Positions 42,617 through 50,373 of a DNA stretch of 64,000 nt are shown piece after piece. The notes under the pieces were generated by a model. It was not told where the DNA came from. It ran no database searches and saw only the letters and a list, made by a program, of their open reading frames with translations. Where the stretch lies: assembly GCA_963833655.1 (NCBI GenBank), contig CAWHYL010000004.1, positions 558,001-622,000 on the forward strand, given 5' to 3'. The translations under genes and the position numbers were made by a program. The first letter of the stretch is position 1. Every line of letters starts with the position of its first letter. This stretch comes from 3-1-20CM-4-69-9 sp963833655 (GTDB lineage: Bacteria; Actinomycetota; Thermoleophilia; Gaiellales; Gaiellaceae).

Positions 42617-42768
42617 TGACATCCTCCGTCGCTCTTTTCCTTGAGGCAATTATCTCTTAGGCTGTGGCGTAAGGCGGGGCGACGCTGCGGCGGTAGCCCC
42701 GCCGTTCGCCGTCGTGATGTTTCCGTGTTTCGAGCTGGAGGAACCTTGGTTCTCGCTCTGTACGCAAA

Positions 42769-42774
42769 TACGAT
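42769..42774 (+). promoter_or_regulatory. -10 box TACGAT of the L,D-transpeptidase
   Basis: TACGAT lies 9 nt before ATG 42784. Confidence 0.45.
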
Positions 42775-42783
42775 TCGGAACGC

Positions 42784-43734
42784 ATGATCCGCCGCCTGGG
42801 GGTCGCAGTTCTCGTCATCGCCGTCCTCGCGCCGGTGCTGAGTGGCGATGCGGCAGCTCCCGCCCTCGTGCCGCCCGGCGTGACCGTCGCCGGCGTGCCC
42901 GTCGGCGGCATGTCGAACGAGCAGGCGCAGGCGGCGCTGAGGCCGGCCTTTGCGCGGCCGGTGCAGCTCGTTTTCACGGGCCGCACCTGGCGGCTCGTGC
43001 CGGGCCGCTTTGGCGCAAAGCTCGGTCTCGCCGACGGCGTCGCCGCGGCGATGAAGGCGCGGCCGGGCGCGGCCGTGCCGCTGGCGCCGACGATCGACAA
43101 GGCGGCCGTCCGGCGCTTCGTGCGCACGGTGGGCAAGCGCGTCTCGTACCCGCCGAAAGATGCCGAGCTGAAGGGCCTCGACGGGCTGACGCCGACGTTC
43201 GTCGGGGAGCAGACCGGGATTCAGGTGCTGCGGCAGCTGACCGTGCAGCGCATCGTCCGCGCCCTGCAATCGCCGCAGCTGCACCTCGTCCGGGTCGCGG
43301 CGAAGATCGTGGCGCCGACACGAACTGTTGCGGACTTCGGGCCGGTCATCGTGATCCGCCGCAGCTCGAACGAGCTCCGCTACTACGTCGGCCCGCGGCT
43401 CGTGCGCACGTTCGGCGTCGCGACCGGGCAGTCGATCTTCCCGACTCCGATCGGGACGTACAGCATCGTCGACATGCAGCGCGACCCGTGGTGGCGCCCG
43501 CCGGACTCGCCGTGGGCCCAGGGGCTGAAGCCGATCCCACCGGGGCCGGGCAACCCGCTCGGCACGCGTTGGATGGGGCTGACGGCGCCCGGCGTCGGCA
43601 TCCACGGGACGCCGGACGACGCGTCGATCGGCTATTCGGCGTCGCACGGCTGCATCCGCATGCACATACCCGACGCCGAGTGGCTGTTCGATCACGTCGA
43701 CGTCGGCACGCCCGTCGTCATCACCGACGCATAG
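42784..43734 (+). CDS. L,D-transpeptidase (YkuD family), secreted
   Basis: 316 aa. Signal peptide (RRLGVAVLVIAVLAPVLSGDAAA), then a PG_binding_4-like region (PPGVTVAGVPVGGMSNEQAQAAL), and a C-terminal YkuD domain from about residue 180. Catalytic Cys290 is in YSASHGCIRMHIPDAEWLF with His in GIHGTP. It forms 3-3 cross-links in peptidoglycan or anchors proteins. Confidence 0.92.
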   Translation: MIRRLGVAVLVIAVLAPVLSGDAAAPALVPPGVTVAGVPVGGMSNEQAQAALRPAFARPVQLVFTGRTWRLVPGRFGAKLGLADGVAAAMKARPGAAVPLAPTIDKAAVRRFVRTVGKRVSYPPKDAELKGLDGLTPTFVGEQTGIQVLRQLTVQRIVRALQSPQLHLVRVAAKIVAPTRTVADFGPVIVIRRSSNELRYYVGPRLVRTFGVATGQSIFPTPIGTYSIVDMQRDPWWRPPDSPWAQGLKPIPPGPGNPLGTRWMGLTAPGVGIHGTPDDASIGYSASHGCIRMHIPDAEWLFDHVDVGTPVVITDA

Positions 43735-43832
43735 GTCGCTGCTCGTGACATCCGTTGCGTTCCCGCGGCGCCGGTGGGAAGATGAGCCGCGGCCGGCACG
43801 TCTTGTGAAGGTTGGACGGGGCCTCTACGAAC

Positions 43833-43837
43833 GGAGG
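43833..43837 (+). promoter_or_regulatory. Shine-Dalgarno GGAGG of the repeat protein gene
   Basis: GGAGG is 4 nt before ATG 43842 and decides this start over the alternative in-frame codon at 43812. Confidence 0.6.
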
Positions 43838-43841
43838 CAAT

Positions 43842-44849
43842 ATGGGTGGAACACCCAGCAGGGCGGAGGTGATCAGTGCGTCGTCGTTCGGCGCGCGATC
43901 GCCGATCGCGGCGACTCTTCCTCGGGCTGAGCTCGAGGAGGCGCTGCGGTTGGAGGAGGTGCCGGAGCTCGTGCTCGGCGTCGACAGCCGGAGCAACGGC
44001 GATGTCGAAGCCCACACGCTCCGGGTCGCCTGGACCGAGGATCAGCTCAGGGAGCTGCTTCGGGGCTCGAGTGGCGACAACATCACGCTGTACTTCGATG
44101 CAGAGGAGCTCCAGCGGGCGCTCTCCGGCGAGGACATCGAGGCACACGGGATGCGGGAGAAGACGGCTGCGGCCATCACGGTTGCCGCGATGGCGGCGGG
44201 CATCGGAGCAAGCGCTCACGCCGCCAGTGCACAGACGCAGTACGGCGGCACCGTCGGCGGCGGCAGCACGATCGAGATGGTCAGCGACGCCGGCAGCAGC
44301 GGCGGCGCAGGGGTGGAGGCCGTCCAGGCTTCCGGCCCGCAGCTGGTCAGTGACGCGGCGAGCGGCCCGGGAGTCGATGTCGTGCGTGCGTCGGGGCCCG
44401 AGCTGATCAGCGATGCCGGCAGCAGCGGCGGCGCAGGGGTGGAGGCCGCGCAGGCTTCCGGCCCGCAGCTGATCAGTGACGCGGCGAGCGGCCCGGGAGT
44501 GGACGTCGTGCGTGCGTCCGGCCCGGAGCTGGTCAGTGACGCGGCGAGCGGCCCGGGAGTGGACGTCGTGCGTGCGTCCGGCCCGGAGCTGGTCAGCGAC
44601 GCGGCGAGCGGCCCGGGCGTCTACGTCCCGGCGTCGGCGGGCCCTGAGGTGATCAGTGACGCGGCCTCGACGGGCATGGTGTCCGCGGCACAGTCGTCGC
44701 AGGTCGCGGCAACGTCCGTCGGAGGCGGCGACTCGTCGCTGTCCGCTTCGGAGATCGCCGGGACGGCTGCGATCGGCGGAGTCGTCTTGCTGATCACCGC
44801 CGCCGGCTTCGTCGTGCGCAGCAAGCATCGAGGCGCGCAGCCCGCCTGA
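43842..44849 (+). CDS. repeat-bearing membrane-anchored protein, 335 aa
   Basis: Residues 1-103 look cytosolic (LPRAELEEALRLEEVPELVLG; DNITLYFDAEELQRALSGEDIEAHG). Then MREKTAAAITVAAMAAGIGASAHA resembles a signal peptide or membrane segment. Six tandem repeats of 20-22 residues follow, of the types SDAASGPGVDVVRASGPE and SDAGSSGGAGVEAAQASGPQ. The protein ends with a membrane helix (IAGTAAIGGVVLLITAAGFVV) and the basic tail RSKHRGAQPA. It is probably a surface-exposed stalk. An internal start at ATG 44151 would give a secreted form. No known family recognised. Confidence 0.75.
   Translation: MGGTPSRAEVISASSFGARSPIAATLPRAELEEALRLEEVPELVLGVDSRSNGDVEAHTLRVAWTEDQLRELLRGSSGDNITLYFDAEELQRALSGEDIEAHGMREKTAAAITVAAMAAGIGASAHAASAQTQYGGTVGGGSTIEMVSDAGSSGGAGVEAVQASGPQLVSDAASGPGVDVVRASGPELISDAGSSGGAGVEAAQASGPQLISDAASGPGVDVVRASGPELVSDAASGPGVDVVRASGPELVSDAASGPGVYVPASAGPEVISDAASTGMVSAAQSSQVAATSVGGGDSSLSASEIAGTAAIGGVVLLITAAGFVVRSKHRGAQPA
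44277..44648 (+). repeat. tandem coding repeats, 66-bp (A) and 60-bp (B) units in order A-B-A-B-B-B
   Basis: Units: A 44277-44342, B 44343-44402, A 44403-44468, B 44469-44528, B 44529-44588, and a variant B 44589-44648. The fourth and fifth units (44469-44528 and 44529-44588) differ at a single base, indicating recent duplication. The third base of codons varies among the older units while the protein repeat is kept. Confidence 0.9.
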
Positions 44850-44912
44850 GGCTGCAACTCATCGGACGAGCGGGAGGCGCTGAAGCGCGCCTCCCGCGCG
44901 GTTTGCACCGGC

Positions 44913-44918
44913 TAACCT
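44913..44918 (+). promoter_or_regulatory. -10 box TAACCT of tRNA-Gly
   Basis: TAACCT ends 9 bases before the mature tRNA 5' end. Confidence 0.5.
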
Positions 44919-44927
44919 AGGAGCTGC

Positions 44928-45000
44928 GCGGACGTAGCTCAGTTGGTAGAGCATCAGCTTCCCAAGCTGAGGGTCGCGGGTTCGAACCCCGTCGTCCGCT
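44928..45000 (+). tRNA. tRNA-Gly (anticodon CCC)
   Basis: Acceptor stem GCGGACG (44928-44934) pairs with CGTCCGC (44993-44999), discriminator T at 45000. Anticodon stem TCAGC/GCTGA encloses TTCCCAA with CCC at 44961-44963. D-arm AGCTCAGTTGGTAGAGC and T-loop GGTTCGAACCC are standard. CCA is not encoded. Confidence 0.96.
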
Positions 45001-45089
45001 TCCTCGCAGAAGGTTCTGGCAACAGGGCGTTTTTTGCTCGCGCGGCTCCGAGCGGAAGAAGCCGGCAAGCCCGAGCACCGTCGGAGATC

Positions 45090-45185
45090 ATGGCGCTCTA
45101 TGCCTCCGAGGACGCCGCCCGCGGGCGCAACGAGCCGTGCACATGCGCCTCAGGACGGAAGTGGAAGCACTGCCACGGAACGTAG
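45090..45185 (+). CDS. SEC-C motif micro-protein, 31 aa
   Basis: ATG at 45090 with GGAG just upstream. The C-terminal 19 residues (GRNEPCTCASGRKWKHCHG) match the SEC-C zinc-binding motif found at the end of SecA and in small stand-alone proteins. Three cysteines plus a histidine bind zinc. Its role as a single motif is unknown. It overlaps an alternative frame of the following membrane gene. Confidence 0.65.
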   Translation: MALYASEDAARGRNEPCTCASGRKWKHCHGT

Positions 45186-45213
45186 GCATCGCTTCCTGAC
45201 TTCGCGCGGCTGG

Positions 45214-45849
45214 ATGGCCCTGTGCTTCGCGCTCGGGTCGACGTGCTTCCTGATCGGCCCGTTCCCCGGGTATGTACAGCTCGTCGGCGCGTCGGCCGAC
45301 GCCGTCACGTTCTTCGTCGGCTCGATCCTGTTCACGAGCGGTGGCGCACTTCAGAGTTGGCTCGCCTGGCCCGAACGGCGTTCGCCCGGCGGCGGGCGCG
45401 CGGCGTGGTGGTCTGCGATCGTTCAGTCGGCCGGCACGTTGTTCTTCAACGTCACGACCTACCACGCGATGCACACGGCGCTGACGAACCCGGAGTACAA
45501 CAGGCTCGTCTGGCGACCCGATTGGCGCGGGTCGATCTGCTTCCTCGTGTCCGGCACGATCGCGTATCTCGCCTCGCCGCGCGGCCGTTGGCGTGGAGCG
45601 TTGCCGGTCCGCGGCGCTGCCGGCTGGTGGCAGCCGTCGGTGAACTTGCTGGGCTGCATCTTCTTCGGAATCTCAGCGGTCGCCGGCTACGTCGTTCCTT
45701 CCACCGGCACCATGCTCGACCAGGCGGCGGCCAACTGGAACACCTCCCTCGGGGCGGCCTGCTTCCTGGCCTGCGCCGTCGACACGCTTGCGCTCGAGCG
45801 ACGCACGCCTCCTCGGCACGCAGCCGCTCCGTCGCTCGACGTCGGCTAG
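45214..45849 (+). CDS. membrane protein (YrhK-like), 211 aa
   Basis: Four to six hydrophobic helices: MALCFALGSTCFLIGPFPGY, VTFFVGSILFTSGGALQSW, AIVQSAGTLFFNVTTYHAM, GSICFLVSGTIAYLA, PSVNLLGCIFFGISAVAGYVV and LGAACFLACAVDTL. The sequence resembles YrhK-like actinobacterial membrane proteins. The plausible protein sequence may begin a little upstream (RRHRFLTSRGW), but the only in-frame ATG upstream, at 45100, runs through the SEC-C gene in another frame. Confidence 0.65.
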   Translation: MALCFALGSTCFLIGPFPGYVQLVGASADAVTFFVGSILFTSGGALQSWLAWPERRSPGGGRAAWWSAIVQSAGTLFFNVTTYHAMHTALTNPEYNRLVWRPDWRGSICFLVSGTIAYLASPRGRWRGALPVRGAAGWWQPSVNLLGCIFFGISAVAGYVVPSTGTMLDQAAANWNTSLGAACFLACAVDTLALERRTPPRHAAAPSLDVG

Positions 45850-45884
45850 CGAGCCCGCTGTTCGAGGTCGTCCGACGGCCCGCC

Positions 45885-45890
45885 TACACT
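45885..45890 (+). promoter_or_regulatory. -10 box TACACT
   Basis: TACACT lies 8 nt before ATG 45899. Confidence 0.5.
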
Positions 45891-45898
45891 CGTCGGCG

Positions 45899-46402
45899 AT
45901 GCGTCCGCCGTCGCCGGCACTCGTCGTTGCCTGTCTCGCGCTCGCGATCTCGTTGAGCGGAACCGCCTTCGCCGTCTCCTCGGCGCTGCCCCGGAACAGC
46001 GTCGGAACCGCGCAGCTGAAGACCGGTGCCGTGAACTCGGCGAAGGTGAAGAACGCGTCGCTGCGGACTGCCGACTTCGCGCCGGGCCAGATCCCTCGCG
46101 GGCCGCAGGGGCCGGCGGGCCCGGCCGGCCCGCCGGGGGCGAGCGGAATCCAGTTGCTCTCCGGCAGCGGCGCCTCCAACAGCGCGAGCCCCAAGACCCA
46201 GCAGCAGGACTGCCCGTCGGGTAAGCGCGCCGTCGGCGGCGGTGCCGTGCTGACGGGCACGGTGACGAACACGTTCCTCTGGACGAGCCGGCCGACCGAT
46301 GCCGGCACAGGCTGGATTGCCTCCGGGCGCGAGTCGACCGGCGGGAACGCCGGCAACTGGGCCGTTCAGACCTGGGTGATCTGCGCCGCGGTTACGCCCT
46401 AG
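45899..46402 (+). CDS. secreted protein with short collagen-like segment, 167 aa
   Basis: Signal peptide or N-terminal anchor (PALVVACLALAISLSGTAFA). Then a region with NSVGTAQLKTGAVNSAKVKNASL, a pattern common in actinobacterial surface proteins. A collagen-like run of G-x-y triplets (GPQGPAGPAGPPGASG) follows, and then a globular C-terminal domain with two cysteines (QQDCPSGKRAVGGGA, TWVICAAV). The frame is open upstream, but the -10 box and signal peptide fix this start. Confidence 0.8.
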   Translation: MRPPSPALVVACLALAISLSGTAFAVSSALPRNSVGTAQLKTGAVNSAKVKNASLRTADFAPGQIPRGPQGPAGPAGPPGASGIQLLSGSGASNSASPKTQQQDCPSGKRAVGGGAVLTGTVTNTFLWTSRPTDAGTGWIASGRESTGGNAGNWAVQTWVICAAVTP

Positions 46403-46405
46403 TCG

Positions 46406-46582
46406 TCACGCCGGGCGCGCTGCCACCTTCGGCGGAATCACCGCCCCGATGATCCAGAGCAGCGGGAAGATGATCCCGATGATGAACATGACCCAGTGGC
46501 CCTTGCGCAATGTCACGACGCCGCAGGTGATCATCAGGACGATCCAGATGATCGCCAAGCCGCCTCCGATTCCCCACCACAT
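46406..46582 (-). CDS. small two-span membrane protein, 58 aa
   Basis: Minus strand ATG at 46582 preceded by GAGGAGGG. The protein starts MWWGIGGGLAIIWIVLMITC, has a short loop (TLRKGHW), and a second helix (VMFIIGIIFPLLWIIGAVI), ending PPKVAARPA. It lies 3 nt from the stop of the convergent collagen-like gene. It resembles short uncharacterised membrane proteins of actinobacteria. Confidence 0.7.
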   Translation of the reverse strand: MWWGIGGGLAIIWIVLMITCGVVTLRKGHWVMFIIGIIFPLLWIIGAVIPPKVAARPA

Positions 46583-46641
46583 ATGCCCTCCTCGTGCCGC
46601 CGGTTGTGGTCAGAGCGTGTACCGGCACGGCACGGTTCGTC

Positions 46642-46660
46642 GTCATCCGATCCGGATGAC
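46642..46660. promoter_or_regulatory. inverted repeat GTCATCC-GATCC-GGATGAC, possible operator
   Basis: Seven-base perfect arms around 5 bases, in the divergent gap about 40 bases upstream of the -10 box of the YjbR-family gene. Confidence 0.35.
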
Positions 46661-46697
46661 ATTGCGCAAGCGCGTTCCCGTGCCCTATTTCCGGCAC

Positions 46698-46703
46698 TAG
46701 CCT
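46698..46703 (+). promoter_or_regulatory. -10 box TAGCCT of the YjbR-family gene
   Basis: TAGCCT, 6 nt (GCCGAC), ATG at 46710. Confidence 0.6.
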
Positions 46704-46709
46704 GCCGAC

Positions 46710-47069
46710 ATGCCGGTCAGCGTCGAAGAGGTCTGCGATCTCGCCCGCACGCTGCCTCGGGCGAGCGAGGCCTGGGTGCGCGGGCGGCGGAAGTTCCGCG
46801 TCGGCAGCATCGTCTTCCTCTCGTTCTCGAAGGACGGCGAGACGATGGGTTTCGGCTTCCCCAAGGACTGGCGCGCTGCCCTCGTCGAGAACGAGCCGGA
46901 GAAGTTCTCGCTCCCGAGCGAGTCGGACATGCGCTTCCACTGGGTGCATGCCCGCCTCTCACAGCTCGATGCCGAGGAGATGCGCGACCTCGTCGAGAAC
47001 GCGTGGGCGCTATGCGCGCCGAAGTTCCTAGTCGACGAGTACGCAACCGCCCAGGGCTACCGCAGGTAG
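46710..47069 (+). CDS. MmcQ/YjbR family protein
   Basis: 119 aa. VSVEEVCDLARTLPRASEAWVRGRRKFRVGSIVFLSFSKDGETMGFGFP and RLSQLDAEEMRDLVENAWALCAPKFLVDEY match this small, CyaY-like-fold family often described as DNA-binding. Precise role unknown. Start fixed by the -10 box. Confidence 0.82.
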   Translation: MPVSVEEVCDLARTLPRASEAWVRGRRKFRVGSIVFLSFSKDGETMGFGFPKDWRAALVENEPEKFSLPSESDMRFHWVHARLSQLDAEEMRDLVENAWALCAPKFLVDEYATAQGYRR

Positions 47070-47100
47070 ACGGGCCGCATGCCTGCGCTCGACCAGTGAC

Positions 47101-47106
47101 TAGGCT
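47101..47106 (+). promoter_or_regulatory. -10 box TAGGCT of the YceH-family gene
   Basis: TAGGCT lies 8 nt before GTG 47115. Confidence 0.55.
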
Positions 47107-47114
47107 TCCGGCGC

Positions 47115-47798
47115 GTGGACGTCGACGCCGTCGAGATCCGCGTTCTCGGCTGCTTGATCGAAAAGCAGCGGACGACGCCGGACCAGTATCCGCTGTCGCT
47201 GAACGCGCTGCGGCTCGCGTGTAACCAGACGACGAACCGTGAGCCCGTCGTCGACTACGACGAGCGGACGATCAAGGCGGCGCTCGATCGGATGGCACAT
47301 CGCGGCTGGACGAGGTTCGCGAGCGGGGCCGGCAGCCGTGCGCTCAAGTACCGGCATCTGCTCCCGGAGAAGCTCGGCGTCACCGATCCCGAGCTCGCGG
47401 TGCTCGCGGTGCTGATGCTGCGCGGGCCCCAGACGCCGGGCGAGCTGAAGCAGCGCACCGAGCGGCTGCACCGGTTCGCGTCCACCGCCGAGGTGGTCGA
47501 GACCCTCGACGCGCTCGCGAAGCGTGAGCTCGTCCGGCGGCTCGAGCGCCGACCGGGGCAGAAGGAGGAGCGGTACACCCAGTTGCTCGGGGGTGAGACC
47601 GAACAGCTGCCGTCAGATCCCGTTCGGGGTCAGACCCCTGCGGAATCGCACTTCGAAATCGAAGAGCTGGGGTCAGACCCCGTTCGGGATCAGACCCCGC
47701 CCGGTCGGGGTCAGACCCCTCCGGATTCCGACTTCGAGGAGCGGCTGTCACGCCTCGAAGCCGCCGTCGAGGACCTGCGCGCCCGGCTCGAGGCGTAG
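47115..47798 (+). CDS. YceH/DUF480 family protein with palindromic inserts
   Basis: 227 aa, GTG start. The two winged-helix domains are clear: VEIRVLGCLIEKQRTTPDQYPLSLNALRLACNQTTNREPVVDYDE and PELAVLAVLMLRGPQTPGELKQRTERLHRFASTAEVVETLDAL. The C-terminal coiled coil (FEERLSRLEAAVEDLRARLEA) is also standard. Between them, about 45 residues rich in DPVRGQTP-like repeats are encoded by four GGGGTCAGACCCC-type palindromes. The domains on both sides are intact, so the insert seems tolerated in the linker. Confidence 0.85.
   Translation: MDVDAVEIRVLGCLIEKQRTTPDQYPLSLNALRLACNQTTNREPVVDYDERTIKAALDRMAHRGWTRFASGAGSRALKYRHLLPEKLGVTDPELAVLAVLMLRGPQTPGELKQRTERLHRFASTAEVVETLDALAKRELVRRLERRPGQKEERYTQLLGGETEQLPSDPVRGQTPAESHFEIEELGSDPVRDQTPPGRGQTPPDSDFEERLSRLEAAVEDLRARLEA
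47626..47719 (+). repeat. four 13-bp GGGGTCAGACCCC palindromes inside a coding region
   Basis: Copies at 47626-47638, 47669-47681, 47686-47698 (one base different: GGGATCAGACCCC) and 47707-47719, with a half copy near 47613. They are in frame and encode G/DPVR/DQTP repeats. Confidence 0.85.
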
Positions 47799-47799
47799 C

Positions 47800-47805
47800 T
47801 AATCT
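47800..47805 (+). promoter_or_regulatory. -10 box TAATCT of the M32 carboxypeptidase
   Basis: TAATCT, 7 nt, GTG 47813. It lies just past the stop of the preceding gene. Confidence 0.55.
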
Positions 47806-47812
47806 CCGGCCG

Positions 47813-49294
47813 GTGGCCGACGCGCTGACGCAGCTGAAGGAGCGGTTCGCGCGCATCACCGACCTCGAGCGGATGTCGCGCGTCCTCACCTGGGATCAGC
47901 AGACGATGATGCCGCCGGCCGGCTGGCGGCACCGCGGCGAGCACCTCGCCACGCTGCGGCGCATCCACCACGAGACGCTGACGGCGCCCGAGATCGGTCG
48001 CCTGCTGGACGAGGCTCCCGCTCTCGATCCGGAGACGGACGACGGCGCGTTCATCCGCCTCGCGCGCCGCGATTACGAGAAGGCGTCGAAGGTGCCGACC
48101 GAGCTGCGCGCGGAGATGACACGCACCGCGACCGAGGCGCGGACCATCTGGGTGCAGGCGCGCGCCGAGTCGAACTTCGAGCTCTTCCGGCCGGCGCTCG
48201 AGGAGACGTACGACCTCCGCCGCCGCTATGTCGACTGCTTCGACGGGATCGAGCCGTACGACGTCCTGCTCGACGACTTCGAGCCCGAGACGACGACGGC
48301 CGAGGTGACCGAGGTCTTCGCCGAGCTCAAGGCGGAGCTGCTCCCGCTGATCGCCGCGCTGCGCGAGCAGCAGGTCGACGATTCGTTCCTCACCGGCAAC
48401 TTCTCGATCGACGCACAGGACCGGCTCGCGAAGGAGGTCGTGACGCTGTTCGGCTTCCGTAACGACACGTGGCGGCTCGACCCGACGGAGCATCCGTTCG
48501 CGTCCGGCGCGGGCGTCGACGACATCCGCATCACGACGCATTACGACCCGGAGACGATGAAGTCGTTCTTCTCGACGATGCACGAGTACGGCCACGGCCT
48601 CTACTCGCATCAGCTGCCGCGGCACCTCGAGCGGCTCCCGACCGGCGGCCCCTGCTCGCTCGGGATCCACGAGTCGCAGAGCCGGATGTGGGAGAACCTC
48701 GTCGGCCGGAGCCGGCCCTTCTGGCAGTTCTTCTACCCGCGCGCGCAGGCGGCGTTCCCCGAACAGCTCGCCGCCGTCGAGTTCGACCGGTTCCTCGCCG
48801 GGATCAACCGCGTCAAGCCGTCGCTGATCCGCATCAAGGCGGACGAGGTGACGTACGGGATGCACGTCATCCTCCGCTTCGAGCTCGAGCAGGACATCAT
48901 CGGCGGCCGTGTCGCGATCGCCGACCTCCCCGACGTCTGGAACGAGCGGATGAACGACTACCTCGGTGTCGAGGTGCCGAACGACGCGCAGGGCGTGTTG
49001 CAGGACACGCACTGGGCGTCCGGCAGCATCGGCTACTTCTCCACGTACCTCCTCGGCACGGTCATGTCGGTGCAGCTCTGGGAGAAGATGCTCGAGGACG
49101 TGCCCGACCTCGAGGATCAGATCGCCCAGGGCGAGTTCGGCGCGCTGCGGGACTGGCTCGGCGAGCACGTGCACAGCCTCGGGCGCAAGTTCTCGCCGCA
49201 GGAGACGCTCCGGCGCGCGACCGGGTCGACGATCGACCCGAAGCCCTACCTGAATTACCTGCGCACGAAGTACGGCGCCGGCGTCGCGGCCTAG
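47813..49294 (+). CDS. M32 family metallocarboxypeptidase, third paralogue
   Basis: 493 aa, GTG start. Zinc motif HEYGH from residue 257, followed by the HESQSRMWENLVGRSRPFW segment. SNFELFRPALEETYDLRRRYVDCFDGIEPYDVLLDDFEPE and RATGSTIDPKPYLNYL are shared with the operon copy at 88-1539. It is a stand-alone gene with its own -10 box rather than part of an operon, so regulation of the paralogues probably differs. Confidence 0.94.
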   Translation: MADALTQLKERFARITDLERMSRVLTWDQQTMMPPAGWRHRGEHLATLRRIHHETLTAPEIGRLLDEAPALDPETDDGAFIRLARRDYEKASKVPTELRAEMTRTATEARTIWVQARAESNFELFRPALEETYDLRRRYVDCFDGIEPYDVLLDDFEPETTTAEVTEVFAELKAELLPLIAALREQQVDDSFLTGNFSIDAQDRLAKEVVTLFGFRNDTWRLDPTEHPFASGAGVDDIRITTHYDPETMKSFFSTMHEYGHGLYSHQLPRHLERLPTGGPCSLGIHESQSRMWENLVGRSRPFWQFFYPRAQAAFPEQLAAVEFDRFLAGINRVKPSLIRIKADEVTYGMHVILRFELEQDIIGGRVAIADLPDVWNERMNDYLGVEVPNDAQGVLQDTHWASGSIGYFSTYLLGTVMSVQLWEKMLEDVPDLEDQIAQGEFGALRDWLGEHVHSLGRKFSPQETLRRATGSTIDPKPYLNYLRTKYGAGVAA

Positions 49295-49774
49295 TCACAC
49301 CGGCCAGGCGTCGACGAGCCTCCGGCGCGTCTCGTGAAGGTGCTCCGGGAGGACCTTCACGTCCGCGAGCACCGGCATGAAGTTCGTGTCGCCCGCCCAG
49401 CGCGGGACGACGTGCAGATGTACGTGGTCGACGACGCCGGCACCGGCGATGCGCCCGAGGTTCCAGCCGAGGTTGTAGCCCTGCGGCGCGTAGACCGCGG
49501 CCAGCGCGCCGATCCCCGCGGACGCCAGGCGGTGGAGCTCGAGCACCTCCTCGCCGCTCAGCTCGCCGTAGTCACCGACATGGCGAACGGGCGCCACCAT
49601 CAAGTGGCCCGACGCGTACGGGAACTTGTTCAGCAGGACGAACGTGTGCGCACCGCGACGCACGACCAGCCGCTCGGCGTCGTCGCCGGCCGCGGCCAGG
49701 CAGAAGACGCAGCCGTCCTCGTCGTCCGCCGACTTGATGTACTCCATCCGCCACGGCGCCCAGAGGCGTTCCAT
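49295..49774 (-). CDS. HIT family hydrolase (Ap4A-phosphorylase-like)
   Basis: 159 aa. It begins ERLWAPWRMEYI and CVFC, then HTFVLLNKFPYASGHLMVAPVRHV. The histidine triad is HVHLHVVPRW, with GYNLGWNLGRIAGAGVVDH before it. These proteins act on dinucleoside polyphosphates or adenylated nucleotides. A CxxC pair near residue 22 may bind zinc. Its stop is directly adjacent to the stop of the convergent M32 gene. Confidence 0.92.
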   Translation of the reverse strand: MERLWAPWRMEYIKSADDEDGCVFCLAAAGDDAERLVVRRGAHTFVLLNKFPYASGHLMVAPVRHVGDYGELSGEEVLELHRLASAGIGALAAVYAPQGYNLGWNLGRIAGAGVVDHVHLHVVPRWAGDTNFMPVLADVKVLPEHLHETRRRLVDAWPV

Positions 49775-49780
49775 GGACGG

Positions 49781-49786
49781 AGCCTA
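49781..49786 (-). promoter_or_regulatory. -10 box TAGGCT of the HIT gene
   Basis: Minus-strand TAGGCT, 6 nt (CCGTCC), ATG at 49774. Confidence 0.65.
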
Positions 49787-49792
49787 GTGGCG

Positions 49793-49918
49793 CTACGCCT
49801 CCGGTTCGGATACCTCGGGCGCGGTCTCCGTGACGCGGTTTGCCGCGAGCCACATCAGAGAAGCGCACATGCCGAGGACGAGCACGAGGGAGGACGTAAG
49901 GAGGATCGCCTGAAGCAC
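49793..49918 (-). CDS. small single-pass membrane peptide, 41 aa
   Basis: Minus strand GTG at 49918 to TAG at 49793. The sequence has one hydrophobic helix (AILLTSSLVLVLGMCASLMWLAA) and an acidic tail ending VSEPEA. AAGGG lies a few bases upstream of the GTG. The gene sits immediately upstream of the HIT gene. No family recognised. Confidence 0.45.
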   Translation of the reverse strand: MLQAILLTSSLVLVLGMCASLMWLAANRVTETAPEVSEPEA

Positions 49919-50019
49919 CGCCGACCCTTTCTGTCGGGGAGGTCCGACTCCTCTATAGCCGGTGCTTCGGATCGAAAAACGTCACCGGGGGCGCGGTGCC
50001 GGGCCAACGCGGCCGAGGG

Positions 50020-50373
50020 CTAGTGTGACGGGGCGTTCCGCGGGTCGTCGGCGACGTACGGCTCGGCGGCCGCGATCTTGTCGACGACGACGTAGTCGTC
50101 CGTCCACTCGACTGCGCGTTCGAGCTCCGGCGTTTCGTGGCCCGGGCGTACGACGAAACGGTCGTCCTGCGAGCGCGCGCGCTCGTATGCGTCGAGCGGG
50201 ACGCGGACGCGCTGTCCGCACCCGCCTTCGGCGCCGCACTCACAGAGGAACTCGACGTTTCCGTCGGGTAGCGACGCCTCCGCCTTCTCGCCGAGCTCCG
50301 CGATGCGCTCGTTCACCTCGCGGAACAGCGCCTCATTCTGAGCCTGACGCACGAAACGGGGCTCCAGGGGCAT
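50020..50373 (-). CDS. conserved hypothetical protein with cysteine-rich centre, 117 aa
   Basis: ATG at 50373. The order is QAQNEALFREVNERIAELGEKAE, then EFLCECGAEGGCGQRVRVPLDAYERARSQDDRFVVRPGHETPELERAVEWTDDYVVVDKI. The C-x-C...C arrangement looks like a small zinc-binding knot. This layout is, as far as I recall, common in Thermoleophilia proteins of unknown function, sometimes annotated near response regulators. The frame is open 37 codons upstream but without similar quality. Confidence 0.7.
   Translation of the reverse strand: MPLEPRFVRQAQNEALFREVNERIAELGEKAEASLPDGNVEFLCECGAEGGCGQRVRVPLDAYERARSQDDRFVVRPGHETPELERAVEWTDDYVVVDKIAAAEPYVADDPRNAPSH

Noticed and set aside
47626..47719. The palindrome cluster considered as a CRISPR array.
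   Set aside because: Repeats are only 13 bp with irregular spacers of 4-30 bp, all in frame within a gene.
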